The notes: a model not told the origin generated them from the letters alone. Shown: positions 1 through 9,176, numbered from the stretch's first letter. The stretch is 64,000 bases of DNA from Lentzea californiensis (GCF_024648825.1 NZ_JANBBE010000005.1:468706-532705); one strand, 5' to 3'. Numbers and translations are program-made.

Positions 1-592
1 CGCGCCGGGAGTCCGGGAGCCCGAAGTGGTCGCGGAGGAAGCCGGAGTACCCCGCGAGCGCGGCCTGTGGCGCCGCGGCGAGGCCGAGGCTCTGTGCGGC
101 GAGCAGGAACGAGTTGAGGTAGAGGCCGCAGTCGATCGCGCCGTAGACGCCGAGGTCGGCTTCGGTGGTGATGATCGCGACGTGTGGTGCGTCGAACAGC
201 TCGAAGTTGCGCAGCATCTGCCGGACCGTGCCCTGGTGATCGCCGCGTTCGATGCCGAGGCTGGTGTAGAGCTGCTTGCCGCACTCCCGCCTGCGTTCCT
301 GGTAGACGCCCGTGTACTGCGCGGGAAAGGGGAAGTCCGGCAGGCCTGGATTGTTCTGCAGGTGATCGAGCAGCCGCGTGCGCAGCCTGTCCGTTGCGGC
401 ACCTTCGGTGACGATCACGTGCCACGGCTGGGTATTGCACCACGACGGGGTGCGCTGGGCGAGGGCGAGCACCTGCTCGATGGTCTTCCTCGGGACCGGC
501 TCGGGCAGGAACTGGCGGCAGGTCCACCTCTCGGCGAGCAACCTCTGCAGCGTCTCGTGCGGGTCTGGGGGCATGACGACGGCCGCGCTCAC
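1..592 (-). CDS. Nitroreductase family protein, 3' end cut by window edge
   Basis: This is an FMN-dependent nitroreductase-fold protein; members reduce nitro groups, quinones or flavins with NAD(P)H. The visible ~197 residues read as a canonical N-terminus (RWTCRQF, then AQRTPSWCNTQPWHV, the flavin-binding region of the family) and continue through YGAIDCGLYLNSFLLAA, but the C-terminus lies outside the window. The start is taken as GTG at 592 because GGAGG (598-602 read in reverse) sits five bases upstream; an in-frame ATG at 574 is the alternative. It is transcribed away from an HxlR-type regulator across a perfect inverted repeat, so it is probably the target of that regulator. The substrate is unknown. 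Confidence 0.85.
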   Translation of the reverse strand, partial: MSAAVVMPPDPHETLQRLLAERWTCRQFLPEPVPRKTIEQVLALAQRTPSWCNTQPWHVIVTEGAATDRLRTRLLDHLQNNPGLPDFPFPAQYTGVYQERRRECGKQLYTSLGIERGDHQGTVRQMLRNFELFDAPHVAIITTEADLGVYGAIDCGLYLNSFLLAAQSLGLAAAPQAALAGYSGFLRDHFGLPDSRR

Positions 593-606
593 GGGAACCT
601 CCAAAG

Positions 607-660
607 GCGGTCTCTTTTCGAGACCGACGCTAGCACGAGGTGGTCTCGAAAAGAGACCGC
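607..660. promoter_or_regulatory. Perfect 19-bp inverted operator between nitroreductase and HxlR regulator
   Basis: The core sequence GGTCTCTTTTCGAGACC (609-625) recurs as its exact reverse complement at 642-658. The pairing extends to 19 bp arms (607-625, 642-660) around a 16-base spacer. Each core is itself nearly palindromic (GGTCTC...GAGACC), so this looks like two dimer sites with centres 33 bp, about three helical turns, apart. A TANNNT box (TAGGGT, 667-672) lies seven bases before the regulator's ATG, so the right arm covers that promoter's -35 side. It is the likely binding site of the HxlR protein for autoregulation and control of the nitroreductase. Confidence 0.8.
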
Positions 661-678
661 GTTCGGTAGGGTCTGTTC

Positions 679-1173
679 ATGCGGTACGAACAGCTCGCCG
701 ACCTGCCCTGCTCGATCACCCGCCCGCTGGTGGTGCTGGGGGACAGGTGGACGTTGCTGATCTTGAAGGAGGCGTTCGCGGGTGTGCGGCGGTTCAACGC
801 GTTCCAAAGCGGCCTCGGAATCCCGCGCAGCCGCCTGCAGGACCGGCTCGGGCGGCTGGTGGACCACGGGATCCTGGTGCGGCAGCAGGCCGCCGACGGG
901 GACCACGCCGAGTACCGGCTCAGCCGCAAGGGTCACGACCTCTACCCGATCCTGATGGCGATCAGGGACTGGGGCGACGCCCACATGGCGCCTGACGGGC
1001 CGCCGGTGCACTACCGGCATCGCGACTGCGCCGGCGAGGCCCGGGTCACCCTGGCGTGCGACTGCTGCGGAGAACGAATGACGGCGCACGACGTTGTGCC
1101 CGAGGCCGGTCCTGGCCTTCTGGCGCATGTAGATGCGGTGTACGGGGCTGGCGTGGACGGACCCGAGTCGTAG
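679..1173 (+). CDS. HxlR-family winged-helix transcriptional regulator
   Basis: A 164-residue MarR-like winged-helix protein of the HxlR/DUF24 group. The core runs from CSITRPLVVLGDRWTLLILKEA (a typical HxlR opening, residues ~11-32) through the recognition region GIPRSRLQDRLGRLV and the wing YRLSRKGHDLYPIL. The C-terminal ~50 residues carry a Cys-rich extension (HRDC, CDCCGE, then GPG) found in many actinobacterial members. HxlR proteins usually sense aldehydes, quinones or redox state and control an adjacent reductase, which fits the divergent nitroreductase. The ATG lies seven bases after a -10-like TAGGGT, so the mRNA may be leaderless. Confidence 0.88.
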   Translation: MRYEQLADLPCSITRPLVVLGDRWTLLILKEAFAGVRRFNAFQSGLGIPRSRLQDRLGRLVDHGILVRQQAADGDHAEYRLSRKGHDLYPILMAIRDWGDAHMAPDGPPVHYRHRDCAGEARVTLACDCCGERMTAHDVVPEAGPGLLAHVDAVYGAGVDGPES

Positions 1174-1463
1174 ACGAGATCAAGGCGCGGCCGTGCATGC
1201 AGCTCGCCGCGCATCGCCGTCCATCATCCCTTGCCGTCGAACGATTTCGAGAGTCTGCACGACGAACTGCCACGGCCCGACGCCGAGCTGTCACAGTCCC
1301 AGCGCACGGCGGAGCCGCACGAAGACCACGTCCGTCCAGTGCGAACTGATCGTGTCGCACGCTCTTGACGACGTCGGGGTGCAGCCGGGCGCCGACGGTC
1401 CAGTCGGGGTCGCCCGTTCGCTTCCGGCGCGTGTTGTGGTGGTACGCCGTGATTGCCGCGCGG
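1174..1463. other. Intergenic stretch without a supportable gene
   Basis: About 290 bases between the HxlR regulator and peptidase E. Both strands contain short overlapping open frames but none shows a family motif, consistent frame or ribosome-binding site. One minus-strand frame near 1330-1450 gives a protein-like run (RRKRTGDPDWTVGARLHPDVV) that breaks off, which could be a decayed gene fragment I cannot identify. Confidence 0.4.
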
Positions 1464-2129
1464 CTATGCCTCGAACTTCGTCCATTGCCCCTCGGAGACC
1501 ACCTCGACGGAGCCGTCGACGACCTCGATGGCCGTCTGGTCGTCGATCGCGTAGGAGGGGACGCCGATGCCGGCGGCCCACCGCTTCGCGTCGGCCATGG
1601 TGTTCGTGGGGAAGACCTCCAGGTGCGGGAAGATCGAGAAGCCGACGACGCCCAGGGTGCGGTCGTCCGGAGCCGCGGGCCACTCGGCGAACTCCGTGCC
1701 GACGCGGGGTGTCATCACCATGCTCCCGGCGCTCACGCCCACCCAGACCTTGCCGGGCAGGGAAGGCAGCAGATCGGCCAGCCCGGACTCCCGCATCCAA
1801 TGGCACAGGAACGTCGCGTCGCCGCCGTTGACCAGGAGCACGTCCGCCTCGCGGACCCAGGGGACCCATCGCTGGGCGCCGATGCTGGGCAGGGCGGTGA
1901 GCTCGAGGACGCCGAGCGACGCCCAGCCCAGGCCGGAGGAGTGCCGCGACAGGGGGTCGGTGGCGGCAAGGAATCCCCGCACCGATGCCGGACTGCTCAT
2001 CGGGTTCCCCCACTGGGCCGTCGGGACGCAGAGGGCGTGACACTCGGAGATCGGTTTGCCGAGGAGCCGCACGAGCGCCGAGTGGATGCTCGGGTTCGTG
2101 ACGCCGCCTGACGTGAGCAAGAGCTTCAA
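1464..2129 (-). CDS. pepE: Peptidase E (S51 alpha-aspartyl dipeptidase)
   Basis: Cytoplasmic peptidase releasing N-terminal aspartate from small peptides. The 221-residue product has the class I glutamine amidotransferase-like fold: N-terminal KLLLTSGG, a VLLVNGGDATFL strand-loop, and the nucleophile elbow GVSAGS with Ser133 as likely nucleophile; FSIFPHLEVFP around His169 supplies the histidine region. Length matches the family (~230). The start is TTG at 2129 because GGAGG lies six bases upstream and the protein then begins at the usual KLLLTSGG; an ATG 25 codons further upstream gives a non-conserved extension. It is a single gene, convergent with the HxlR gene. Confidence 0.85.
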   Translation of the reverse strand: MKLLLTSGGVTNPSIHSALVRLLGKPISECHALCVPTAQWGNPMSSPASVRGFLAATDPLSRHSSGLGWASLGVLELTALPSIGAQRWVPWVREADVLLVNGGDATFLCHWMRESGLADLLPSLPGKVWVGVSAGSMVMTPRVGTEFAEWPAAPDDRTLGVVGFSIFPHLEVFPTNTMADAKRWAAGIGVPSYAIDDQTAIEVVDGSVEVVSEGQWTKFEA

Positions 2130-2272
2130 AGTCGCCTCCAAAACGGAAGGTGGATGCAGGTGCAGACCACCGACCCGGCCGCTACTCATCGCGAATCGCG
2201 ACATTGGTCCCCTCGGGCGAACGGCACGGTAACCCGGCCCGCCGCTCCTCGCCCGCGTGCTATCCCAGTCGG

Positions 2273-3978
2273 GTGGGGGGAGTCGAGTTCCGGCTGCTCG
2301 GAACTGTGGGGGCCTGGAGTGGGGACCAGGCCGTCCAGCTCGGGCACGGCCGAAGACGGTGTGTGCTGGCGGCGTTGCTGGTCGACGCGAACCAGGTGGT
2401 GTCGGCGGAGCAACTGCTGGAGCGGGCGTGGGGCGACGGCGTGCCGCAGCAGGGGCGCGACACGTTGTACACGTACCTTTCCCGGCTGCGGCACGTGTTC
2501 CGCGGACTGGACGTGGAGATCACGCGCAGGTCCGGCGGTTACGTGCTGGCGGTGGACCCGCAGGCCGTGGACCTGCACCGGTTCCACCGGTTGCTGGCGC
2601 ACGGACGGGCCGAGGGCGGCCTCGCGGCACGCCTGGCGCTGTTCACCGGGCGGTGGCGCTGTGGCGGGGCGAGGCGTTCGCGGGGATGAGCACGCCGTGG
2701 CTCGACAACGTGCGCGAGAACCTCGAGAAGGAACGGTTCGGCGTCGAGCTGGACCGGGTGGACCTGCGGCTCGCGCTGGGCCTGCACGGCGAACTGGTGA
2801 CCGAACTGGCCGCGGCGGTACGGGAGCACCCGTTGGACGAGCGGCTGACCAGTCAGTTCATGCTGGCGCTGTACCGGTCGGGGCGGCAGGCGGAAGCGCT
2901 CGCGGTCTACCAGGGGCTGCGCGACCGGCTGGCCGACGCGCTCGGTGTCGACCCGTTGCCCGAAGTGCAACGACTGCACACCGCGTTGCTGCGGCAGGGG
3001 CGCGAGGTGGCGTCACCGGTCGAGGTCCAGCCACCGGCACAGGTGCCCGGCGGTGTTCCGCACTTCGGCGGCCGGGCTGAGGCGTTGCGGGAGCTCGGCC
3101 GTCCGGTGTCGGTGATCGTGGGCACCGGTGGCGTGGGGAAGTCCGCGCTCGCCGCGCACTGGGCGCACCTGCACAGCGGCGACTTCCCCGACGGGCAGCT
3201 GTACGTGAACCTGCGCGGCTACGACGCCGCCGAGCCGATGACCGCTTCCGCCGCGCTGGAAGGGTTCCTGCGCGCGCTGGGGGTGGAGCGGATCCCGCCG
3301 GGTGTGGCCGAGCGGTCCGCGCTGTACCGCTCGGCACTGGCCGGGTCGCGGATGGTGGTGGTGCTGGACAACGCGCGGTCGGCCGACCAGGTGCGGCCGC
3401 TGCTGCCGGGCCGGGACGGCTGCGTCGTGCTGGTGACGAGCCAGGACGACCTGGCCGGGCTGGTGGTTCGCGACGGCGCGCACCGGATCACGTTGGGGCG
3501 CCTGACCGAATCGGAGGCGCTGGAGCTGCTGCGGCAGATGCTCGGCGCGGACCGGGTCGACGCGGAGTTCCCGGCGGCGGTCGAGCTGGCCCGGCGGTGC
3601 GCGGGACTGCCGCTCGCGTTGCGCGTCGCCGCGGAACGGCCGGCCGGGCTGGCGGACCTCGTGGCGGAGCTGAACGGCCTGGGTGACCTCGACGCGCTGG
3701 ACGTGCCCGGCGACCCCGCCTCCTCGGTGCGCAGCGTGTTCTCGTGGTCCTACCGGGCGTTGCCGCTGCCGGCCGCACGGCTGTTCCGCCTGCTGGGGTG
3801 GCATCCCGGACCCGATCACAGCGCCGCGGCAGCCGCCGCGCTGGCCGGAGTGGACCTGCCCGCCGCGCGGCGGTTGCTGGACGTGCTCAGAGCCGCGCAC
3901 CTGATCGAGCAGACCGCGCCGGACCGGTTCGTGATGCACGGCCTGTTGCGGCTGTACGCCCGCCAGCTCGGCGTGTGA
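2273..3978 (+). pseudogene. SARP/AfsR-type regulator (BTAD + NB-ARC) with frameshift near 2648
   Basis: Read as one gene, this encodes an AfsR-like transcriptional activator. It has an OmpR-type DNA-binding domain (starts GGVEFRLLGTVGAW), a bacterial transcriptional activation domain (ENLEKERFGVELDRVDLRLALG...HPLDERL), then an NB-ARC ATPase with Walker A GTGGVGKSALA, Walker B MVVVLDN, and GLPLALR. The first part is in one frame to about base 2648; the rest is in the next. Restoring one G in the CCGGG run at 2646-2650 rejoins them as ...FTGAVALWRGEAFAG, the family consensus. The C-terminus stops at LRLYARQLGV, before the TPR array of full AfsR proteins. It is either a real one-base deletion or a sequencing error. 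Start GTG 2273 is chosen by homology only. Confidence 0.7.
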
Positions 3979-4125
3979 GTCGCGGGCGTTGCTGGTTGCG
4001 GTGGCCGGTTGCGAGGAGGCATTGGGGATCCACCTCGGCACCGGCCACCGCCTTGGTCACGACGACACCACAACGCTGCCGGCCGAACTCACCCGCGGCT
4101 GATCACGTGGAGCGCCGCGGCCGGG

Positions 4126-4575
4126 TCAGCACGCTTGCAGGCTGCCCCGCGTCGCGCCACTCGGGTTGAGGTCCAGCAAGGAGTCGCTGACCCAGCCCTG
4201 CACACCGGTCGTGGTGTCCCGCAGGTACGTCCACGTCCTGTACGTGATGCCGTTCCTGGTGACCGCGTCACCCACGGCGTAGCAGTGGTAGTCGACGTTG
4301 TGGGTGAGCTGGCCTTGGCCGTCGGACGTGCACGAGGTGTGCGGGCCGCGGCGGATGTTGACGTTGCTGCCGTCGAAGAGCCGGCCGGTCCGCGAGTCCC
4401 GGTTGGTGTGCGAGTGGCCGGTGCACGCCATGATGCCGACGCTGGACTGGTCGGTGTCCGCGGCGCCCGTGGTGACGGGCAGCGGCTTTTCGTCCGCGGC
4501 ACTCGCCGTTCCCACCAACGCGAGTGATGTCGAGGCCGCGAACAGCACGGCCGCGACAGCTGAGGAAATCTTCAC
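4126..4575 (-). CDS. Small secreted protein with SH3-like domain
   Basis: A 149-residue exported protein: signal peptide residues 1-26 (KISSAVAAVLFAAS...TASA-A), then a Cys-containing module with GSNVNIRRGPHTSC and GVQGWVSDSLLDLN, the beginning and end of a bacterial SH3 domain (targeting repeats often found in cell-wall proteins). Cysteines may form disulfides outside the cell. GTG at 4575 is preceded by a run of six G that serves as Shine-Dalgarno. It is divergent from the GH2 glycosidase, sharing a 232-base intergenic region. No enzymatic residues are evident; a role in envelope binding or inhibition is only a guess. Confidence 0.75.
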   Translation of the reverse strand: MKISSAVAAVLFAASTSLALVGTASAADEKPLPVTTGAADTDQSSVGIMACTGHSHTNRDSRTGRLFDGSNVNIRRGPHTSCTSDGQGQLTHNVDYHCYAVGDAVTRNGITYRTWTYLRDTTTGVQGWVSDSLLDLNPSGATRGSLQAC

Positions 4576-4630
4576 GTTCGTCCCCCCTCAGGGTCGAAGT
4601 TGCTTGCGCTGCCGGAGTCTGCGCGATCGA

Positions 4631-4662
4631 CCTTGCCCAAAACCTTGCGCAAAACCTTGAGC
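4631..4662. repeat. 12-bp tandem repeat, 2.7 copies
   Basis: CCTTGCCCAAAA (4631-4642), CCTTGCGCAAAA (4643-4654) and CCTTGAGC (4655-4662) run in tandem with a 12-base period in the divergent promoter region of the secreted SH3 protein and the GH2 glycosidase. The middle copy contains the palindrome TTGCGCAA. A second palindrome, CGAACGTTCG, lies at 4700-4709. Either could be an operator; the regulator is not in the neighbourhood. Confidence 0.5.
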
Positions 4663-4807
4663 GGTGGCCGGTCGGCCGGCTTCAGCCCGCCCGTTTCGAC
4701 GAACGTTCGACCTGTTCGATTCGTGAAACTGACGCGGGGTTGCCCTGCGGCCCGGTCAACCGATTGGCTTCGGTGAAGTCTTCTGGACGGCACATCAGGA
4801 GGAATCC

Positions 4808-7800
4808 ATGCCGGTCTCACGGCGAGCGGTCATCAGCGCGGCCGGTGTTGTCGTCGTCGGCGGCGGTGTGGCGTCGCCGGGAGTCGCGTTCTCCGCGCCG
4901 GGCCGGGAAAAGACGGCGCGCAGTGAGGACTTCACCGGCGGGTGGCGTTTCGCGCTGGTCAACACCGACGGTGCGGAGGCGGGGGAGCCCGCTGTGAACG
5001 ACCGGACGTGGCGTGATGTCACGTTGCCGCACGACTGGAGCATCGGCCTGGATCCCGTCGCCGGGCCGCACACGACGGCCGGCAGCGGGTTCCTGCCCGG
5101 CGGGACGGGCTGGTACCGCAAAACCTTCACGTTGCCGAGTTCGCTGGCGGGCAAGCGGGTGTCGATCGAGTTCGACGGCGTCTACATGGACGCGCGGGTC
5201 TACTTCGGCGGTCGTGAGGTCGCCTACCACCCTTACGGCTACACGGGTTTCGCCGTGGACCTCACCGGGCTGGCGCACACCGACGGCAAGACGCCGAACG
5301 TGATCTCCGTGAGGGCCCGCAACCAGGTGCCGAGCAGCCGCTGGTACTCAGGCAGCGGCATCCACCGCTCGGTGCGTCTGGTGGTCACCGACCCGGTCCA
5401 CGTCGTCCGGCACGGGGTTTTCGTGACCACGCCTCAATTGGACCGTGAAACGGCCACCGTGCGCGTGGCGGTCACCGCCGTCAGTGAAGCGCGAGCCGAG
5501 CGGGCCACCGTCGTCGTGACGATCAGGGATGCGCGTGGGCGGCGGGTCGCCACTCGCAGTGCCCCGGCCGCTTTGGACGGCACACCCCTCACCACGACGC
5601 TGGAGCTGCGGGTGCGCGACCCGCGGTTGTGGTCGATGCGCGACCCGTACCTGTACTCCGTGGAGACCCGCCTGGAGGTCGGTGGCCGGACGGTCGACAC
5701 GACCACCACCCGGTCCGGTCTGCGCTGGTTCTCCTTCCACCCGGCCGACGGCTTCTCGCTCAACGGCGAGCGCGTCAAGCTGCGCGGCGTCAACCTGCAC
5801 CACGACCTGGGCGCCCTGGGAGCGGCGTTCCACCGCGACGCCGCCGAACGGCAGTTGCGGCTGATGCTGTCCATGGGCGTCAACGCGCTGCGCACCTCGC
5901 ACAACCCGCCCGCACCCGATGTGGTCGAACTCTGCGACGAACTCGGCATCGTCATGATCGTCGAGGCGTTCGACTGCTGGCGCACACCGAAGAACAAGTA
6001 CGACTACGGCCGCTTCTTCGACCAGCACAGCGAGTCCGACATCAAGGAAATGGTGCACGCGGCCAAGAACTCGCCGTCGGTCGTGCTGTGGTCGATCGGC
6101 AACGAGGTGTGGGACATGGGCACCGAGGCAGGTGTGCGGATCACCGAGCAGCTCATCGCACACGTGCGGTCGGTGGACACCACCCGGCCGGTCACGATGG
6201 GCTCCGACCGGTACCGGACGGTGCCGGCGGACGGCTCGGCCAACGACCGCATCCTGCGGCTCCTCGACGGCATGGGGCTCAACTACAACACCGCCGGCGC
6301 GGTCGACGCGCTGCACGCGAAGTACCCGGACAAGTTCTTCTACGAGTCGGAGTCGGCCTCGTCGACGATGACCCGCGGCGTCTACGACCGCCCGGACCTG
6401 CTGAACACGGGTCAGGACCACACGCCGGGCCGTCGCGGGATGTCCTCCTACGACAACAACCTGGCGTCGTGGACGATGAGCGGCGAGTACGCGCTGAAGA
6501 AAGATCGCGACCGGCCCTTCTTCGCCGGTCAGTTCCTGTGGACCGGCATCGACTACCTCGGCGAGCCGACCCCGTTCTGGGACGACTTCCCGGTGAAGTC
6601 CTCGTTCTTCGGTGCCGTCGACACGGCGGGCTTCCCCAAGGACCTCTACCACCTGTTCCGCTCCCAGTGGACCACTGAGCCCATGGTGCACCTGCTGCCG
6701 GTCGACTGGACGACGCACCGGCCGGGCGCACCGGTCGCCGTCCGGGTCCACAGCAACGTCGACACCGTCGAGCTGTTCCTCGACGGCAGGTCTCTCGGCG
6801 TGCGCCGGTTCGACCGCAAGACGACCGTCCACGGCGAGCCGTACCTGGAGACGACCGAACCGACCGGCGACGACCGGACCGTCGCCGGCGGACCGTTCCC
6901 CGGCAGCTACACCAGTCCCAACGGCAGCGCGGGCCACCTGTACCTGAGCTGGACGGTGCCGTTCCAGCCCGGCGAACTGGTCGCGATCGCCCGCCGCGGT
7001 GCCACCGAGGTCGCCCGCGACTCGGTGCGCACCGCCGGTGCGCCGGTCGCCGTCCTGCTCGACGCCGACCGCGACCGGATCGACGCGGACGGCCGGTCAC
7101 TGTGCTTCGTCAGCGCCCGCGTGGTCGACGCACGCGGCGTGACCGTGCCCGACGCCGGTCACCTCATCCGGTTCGAAGTCGACGGTGGCCGGCTCGCCGG
7201 ACTGGACAACGGCAGGCAGGAGAGCGGCGAGAACTACCAGTCCACCGCGCGCACCGCGTTCAACGGGCTCGCGCTCGCCATCGTGCGTGCCAACGGCCGT
7301 TCCGGACGGATTCGCGTCCGCGCAGTCTCCGACGGCCTGCGCACCGGCACGGCGACCGTGATCGCCGCGGGCCGCACTTCCCACTACGCAGCCAATTTCC
7401 CGGAACCGATCTCGCCGGCGCCCGCTGCGCAGGCCTTTCCCCGCGCGGACGCGAGCTTCTCCGGAACGGCCACCGCCGTTCCCTCGGCGATGCTGGACGG
7501 CGATCCCGCCACCGGCTGGTCGACCTACTTCCGGCAGGAGGCCACCGCGCTGCTGCCCGAGATCAGCTCGGCCCACGAGACGGCCTGGGTATCGGTCGAC
7601 TGGCACGACGAGCGGCGCTGCTCTGGCGTTCGAGCCAGTTTCACCACCGACAGCGCCCATTCCCGTCCCTCGGCGATCACGGTGAGCCGGTGGGACGGCA
7701 GCGCTTTCGTCCCGGTTCAGGACATCCGGATCACCTGGACCGACAGGTCCGACGAGCCCACGTTGATCACTTTCGGCCCGGTGACCACGTCCCGGCTCCG

Positions 7801-7876
7801 GCTCGACCTGACCAGCGCCCACCCACGCACAGCCCGTGGCTTCCTCCGGCTGAGCCGACTGGAGTTCGAGGACTGA
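4808..7876 (+). CDS. Tat-exported glycoside hydrolase family 2 (beta-galactosidase-like) with C-terminal F5/8-type domain
   Basis: Secreted 1022-residue glycosidase. The twin-arginine signal (PVSRRAVISAAG) precedes a GH2 sugar-binding jelly roll (~35-195), an immunoglobulin-like GH2 domain (~200-310) and the TIM barrel (~315-620). SIGNEVWD gives Glu433 as likely acid/base, and YESESAS gives Glu515 as likely nucleophile. After it come a DUF4982-type segment, a Big/invasin-like domain (~760-860) and a discoidin-like carbohydrate-binding domain (MLDGDPATGWSTYF, ~885-1022). Length and architecture fit the extracellular beta-galactosidase/beta-glucuronidase relatives of actinobacteria. AGGAGG lies five bases before the ATG. 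Sugar specificity cannot be read. Nearby repeats suggest a local operator. Confidence 0.88.
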   Translation: MPVSRRAVISAAGVVVVGGGVASPGVAFSAPGREKTARSEDFTGGWRFALVNTDGAEAGEPAVNDRTWRDVTLPHDWSIGLDPVAGPHTTAGSGFLPGGTGWYRKTFTLPSSLAGKRVSIEFDGVYMDARVYFGGREVAYHPYGYTGFAVDLTGLAHTDGKTPNVISVRARNQVPSSRWYSGSGIHRSVRLVVTDPVHVVRHGVFVTTPQLDRETATVRVAVTAVSEARAERATVVVTIRDARGRRVATRSAPAALDGTPLTTTLELRVRDPRLWSMRDPYLYSVETRLEVGGRTVDTTTTRSGLRWFSFHPADGFSLNGERVKLRGVNLHHDLGALGAAFHRDAAERQLRLMLSMGVNALRTSHNPPAPDVVELCDELGIVMIVEAFDCWRTPKNKYDYGRFFDQHSESDIKEMVHAAKNSPSVVLWSIGNEVWDMGTEAGVRITEQLIAHVRSVDTTRPVTMGSDRYRTVPADGSANDRILRLLDGMGLNYNTAGAVDALHAKYPDKFFYESESASSTMTRGVYDRPDLLNTGQDHTPGRRGMSSYDNNLASWTMSGEYALKKDRDRPFFAGQFLWTGIDYLGEPTPFWDDFPVKSSFFGAVDTAGFPKDLYHLFRSQWTTEPMVHLLPVDWTTHRPGAPVAVRVHSNVDTVELFLDGRSLGVRRFDRKTTVHGEPYLETTEPTGDDRTVAGGPFPGSYTSPNGSAGHLYLSWTVPFQPGELVAIARRGATEVARDSVRTAGAPVAVLLDADRDRIDADGRSLCFVSARVVDARGVTVPDAGHLIRFEVDGGRLAGLDNGRQESGENYQSTARTAFNGLALAIVRANGRSGRIRVRAVSDGLRTGTATVIAAGRTSHYAANFPEPISPAPAAQAFPRADASFSGTATAVPSAMLDGDPATGWSTYFRQEATALLPEISSAHETAWVSVDWHDERRCSGVRASFTTDSAHSRPSAITVSRWDGSAFVPVQDIRITWTDRSDEPTLITFGPVTTSRLRLDLTSAHPRTARGFLRLSRLEFED

Positions 7877-7881
7877 ACGGT

Positions 7882-7901
7882 GTTCGCCGTGAGTGGCGAA
7901 C
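7882..7901. terminator. Hairpin between convergent GH2 and monooxygenase genes
   Basis: GTTCGCC (7882-7888) and GGCGAAC (7895-7901) form a perfect 7-bp stem around a 6-base loop, placed 6 bases after the GH2 stop and 14 before the end of the opposite-strand monooxygenase gene. No T-tract follows, as is common in actinobacteria. It may serve both strands. Confidence 0.55.
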
Positions 7902-7914
7902 CTCTTGGCGACAG

Positions 7915-9165
7915 TTAGACGAGATGTCCGTCGGGCCGCACGAGTCCCTCGTCGGTTCGGACGTGATCCCCGGTGCGCAGCCGTGCGAAAAGCGTGCCGC
8001 CGTCCGGTAGCGGCTGGTCACGCACACGCCTGCCGGTGGTGTAGGCGACGTCCAGGCCGGACAGCCGCTCGGCGAGAACCTCGGACATGTCCGGCGCGGA
8101 CGCGATCAGTTCGCTGACGACCGCTCGCAACGCCTGCCCTTCCGCTGAGTACGCCGTGATCAAAGCGGTCTGCGCCCTGGTGTTCCGGAGCAGGTCCGCG
8201 CCCACCGGGTGCCGTTCGGAGTGGTAGGTGTCGAGCAGTGCGTCGTCCGCGCGGCCGGTGACGACGGCGGCGAGTTTCCAGCCGAGGTTGTGCGCGTCCT
8301 GGATGCCGGCGTTCATGCCGACTCCGCCGGTCGGGAAGTGCATGTGCGCGGCGTCTCCTGCCAGCAGGACGTGGCCGGACCGGTAGGCGGCGGCCTGCCG
8401 GGTGGCGTTGCCGAAGCGCGACAACCACTTCGGGTCGCGCATGCCGAAGTCGGTACCCGCGATCGCCTTGACGGTGGCGCGCAGCTCGTCCAACGTCAGC
8501 TCGCCGGGCCACTCAGGGCGGTTGGTGGCCGGGTCGCCGCCGACGATCCGGTGCACGCCACCCGGCAGCGGCACGACCATCAGACCACCGTCGGGGCCTG
8601 TGATGCTCGCGAACCCACGCTCGGGCGGTGCGTCGAGGACGACGTCGCCGAGCCAGCCCCACGTCGTGGCGTCGGTGCCGGGGAAGTCGATGCCCGCGGC
8701 CTCCCGCACGACGCTGCGCGTGCCGTCGCAGCCGACCACGAAGCGTCCGGCGACGATCTCGCCATCAGCCAGTTCGACTCCTTCAGGAGCCAGGTCCACC
8801 ACCCGGCAGCCGCGTCTCACCGCCGCGCCCGTGCCGACGGCGCGCTGTTCGAGCAGTTCCTCGGTGCGGGCCTGGGGCAATGCCAGCGTGAACGGGTAGG
8901 GCGTGTCCAGCACGGAGAAGTCCATGCGGTCGGGCAGTCCGCCGAAGTGCCCGTTCGGGATGCGGATGCCCTCCGCGAGGAACGGCTCCGCCACTCCGCG
9001 GCAGTCGAGGACCTCGATCGTGCGGGGGTGGATCGTGAGCGCCTTGGAGTTCTCGTCCCGCCGCGGCCGCGTTTCCAGCACCACGACCGAGGCCCCTCCG
9101 AGCCGCAGCTCTCCTGCCAGCCAGAGCCCGGTGGGCCCCGCTCCCACGATGACGACGTCGTGCAC
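7915..9165 (-). CDS. FAD-dependent aromatic monooxygenase, group A (PheA/TfdB/Rox-like)
   Basis: Cytoplasmic NAD(P)H-dependent flavin hydroxylase. The Rossmann motif VIVGAGPTG opens the protein, the DG motif CDGTRSVVR follows, and the GD motif GDAAHMHFPTGG...QDAHNLGWKLA binds the FAD phosphate/ribityl part. This is the signature of polyketide/aromatic hydroxylases and rifampicin-type drug monooxygenases. At 416 residues it lacks most of the C-terminal thioredoxin-like domain of ~500-residue relatives; it ends at RPDGHLV. GTG at 9165 has GGGAGAGA just upstream. It is divergent from a TetR regulator with paired operators, an arrangement typical of small-molecule detoxification. The substrate is unknown. 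Confidence 0.85.
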   Translation of the reverse strand: MHDVVIVGAGPTGLWLAGELRLGGASVVVLETRPRRDENSKALTIHPRTIEVLDCRGVAEPFLAEGIRIPNGHFGGLPDRMDFSVLDTPYPFTLALPQARTEELLEQRAVGTGAAVRRGCRVVDLAPEGVELADGEIVAGRFVVGCDGTRSVVREAAGIDFPGTDATTWGWLGDVVLDAPPERGFASITGPDGGLMVVPLPGGVHRIVGGDPATNRPEWPGELTLDELRATVKAIAGTDFGMRDPKWLSRFGNATRQAAAYRSGHVLLAGDAAHMHFPTGGVGMNAGIQDAHNLGWKLAAVVTGRADDALLDTYHSERHPVGADLLRNTRAQTALITAYSAEGQALRAVVSELIASAPDMSEVLAERLSGLDVAYTTGRRVRDQPLPDGGTLFARLRTGDHVRTDEGLVRPDGHLV

Positions 9166-9176
9166 GACTCTCTCCC

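Noticed and set aside
1174..1463. A gene between the HxlR regulator and peptidase E
   Set aside because: Short frames on both strands lack motifs and ribosome sites; possible decay product but not supportable as a feature.
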